A stretch of 5,348 nt of DNA, from positions 1-5,348 of the forward strand of contig CANJEF010000113.1 in the NCBI GenBank assembly GCA_947472965.1, in the 5' to 3' direction. This document shows positions 4,914 through 5,348 of this stretch, piece by piece. This stretch comes from Sphingobacteriales bacterium (GTDB lineage Bacteria; Bacteroidota; Bacteroidia; Chitinophagales; Chitinophagaceae). The notes under the pieces were generated by a model. That model saw only the letters and a list, made by a program, of their open reading frames with translations. It had not been told where the DNA came from and did not search any database. A program made the translations under genes and the position numbers. How positions within the stretch are numbered: the first letter of the stretch is position 1; the number at the start of each line of letters is the position of its first letter.

Positions 4914-5348
4914 TTATCGCATCAAAGACAACATGCCACTCTTTTTGATTTTTTTCCCTTGGCTATCAAATCCTTCTACAATCCACATGTAACTTTCCGC
5001 AGGTTGATTCAATCCCTTATACTTACCGTCCCATCCTTTATATGGATCAGTAGTATAAAAAATCAGGTTGCCCCATCGGTTATAAACCTTAAAGCAAATG
5101 AATTTTCTGATTCCCGGAATGGAAGGCTTAATTACATCATTTATATCGTCCTCATTAGGAGTAAAAATATCAGGAGTGTAAATATCAGTCTCACATTTTA
5201 TCTCCGTACAAATACACTCTGAAAACGGTGATACACAACCACTGGCATTGGTAAATTGGGCTGTATATTTTCCGGCAGCCGTTATACGCAAGGTGTCTTT
5301 ATTTTTACCATCCATCAAAATACCATCCTTAAACCATTGAACGGTATA
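4914..5348 (-). CDS. Secreted protein with C-terminal type B (gliding motility) sorting domain, 3' part
   Basis: The reading frame is open to the right edge, so only the last 144 residues are present and the true start lies outside. The first part (about 1-48) resembles an Ig/PKD-like adhesin module: TVQWFKDG (2-9), then AGKYTAQFTNASGC (25-38). The last ~88 residues are a CHU_C/type B sorting domain: DIFTPNEDDINDVI (60-73), FKVYNRWGNLIF, GWDGKYKGLNQPAESYMW and a closing GMLSLMR. This domain directs export by the T9SS and surface attachment or release. The usual FTPNGDGIND has become FTPNEDDIND, keeping the acidic cluster. It is the first visible gene of the cassette, followed at 39 bp by its probable PorP/SprF partner. 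An adhesin or large repeat protein is most likely, but the function of the N-terminal portion cannot be judged. A TTG at 5318 is not the start: the upstream codons continue the Ig-like module. Confidence 0.9.
   Translation of the reverse strand, partial: YTVQWFKDGILMDGKNKDTLRITAAGKYTAQFTNASGCVSPFSECICTEIKCETDIYTPDIFTPNEDDINDVIKPSIPGIRKFICFKVYNRWGNLIFYTTDPYKGWDGKYKGLNQPAESYMWIVEGFDSQGKKIKKSGMLSLMR

Noticed and set aside
4914..5318. TTG at 5318 as the start of a small 134-residue protein
   Set aside because: The frame continues without a stop to the window edge, and the ten extra residues (YTVQWFKDGI) complete an Ig-like module, so this is an internal codon of a truncated gene.

Overview
The window looks like chromosomal DNA of a Bacteroidota bacterium, probably from the Chitinophagia/Sphingobacteriia side. 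This rests on a type IX secretion (T9SS) type B sorting domain, a PorP/SprF-family membrane protein, an OmpA protein with TSP3-like repeats, signal peptides ending A|Q or G|Q, weak or absent Shine-Dalgarno sequences and AT-rich spacers. The class-level placement is inference. All five genes are on the minus strand, so the transcriptional order runs from the right end of the window to the left.

Right part (5348 to 2430): the C-terminal end of a large secreted protein with a gliding-motility-type (CHU_C, type B) sorting domain, then a PorP/SprF-like outer-membrane protein, then an OmpA-like protein with a barrel, calcium-binding-type repeats, a proline linker and a peptidoglycan-binding domain. 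This is a recognisable surface-protein cassette: cargo, its dedicated T9SS partner, and an envelope anchor.

Middle part (2429 to 469): a umuD-umuC translesion polymerase module with visibly higher GC than the T9SS genes. UmuC looks fully functional, with catalytic acidic residues, the steric-gate Tyr and a clamp-binding motif. UmuD aligns without gaps to E. coli UmuD through the protease core, yet both catalytic residues are replaced (Ser to Ala64, Lys to Arg101), so it should be unable to cleave itself. The 124 bp between the two genes is almost filled by CAGANNN heptad repeats in two opposing arrays. In the umuDC mRNA these fold into a 32-bp helix that starts 1 nt after the umuD stop and ends 3 nt before the umuC start. 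Three AT-rich dyads lie in front of umuD and are candidate operator sites.

Left part (1 to 468): no gene is visible. It holds one strong GC-rich terminator hairpin, a short tandem repeat and an AT-rich inverted repeat.

The best candidates for something undescribed are the protease-dead UmuD and the heptad-repeat helix that could couple umuC translation to umuD translation.
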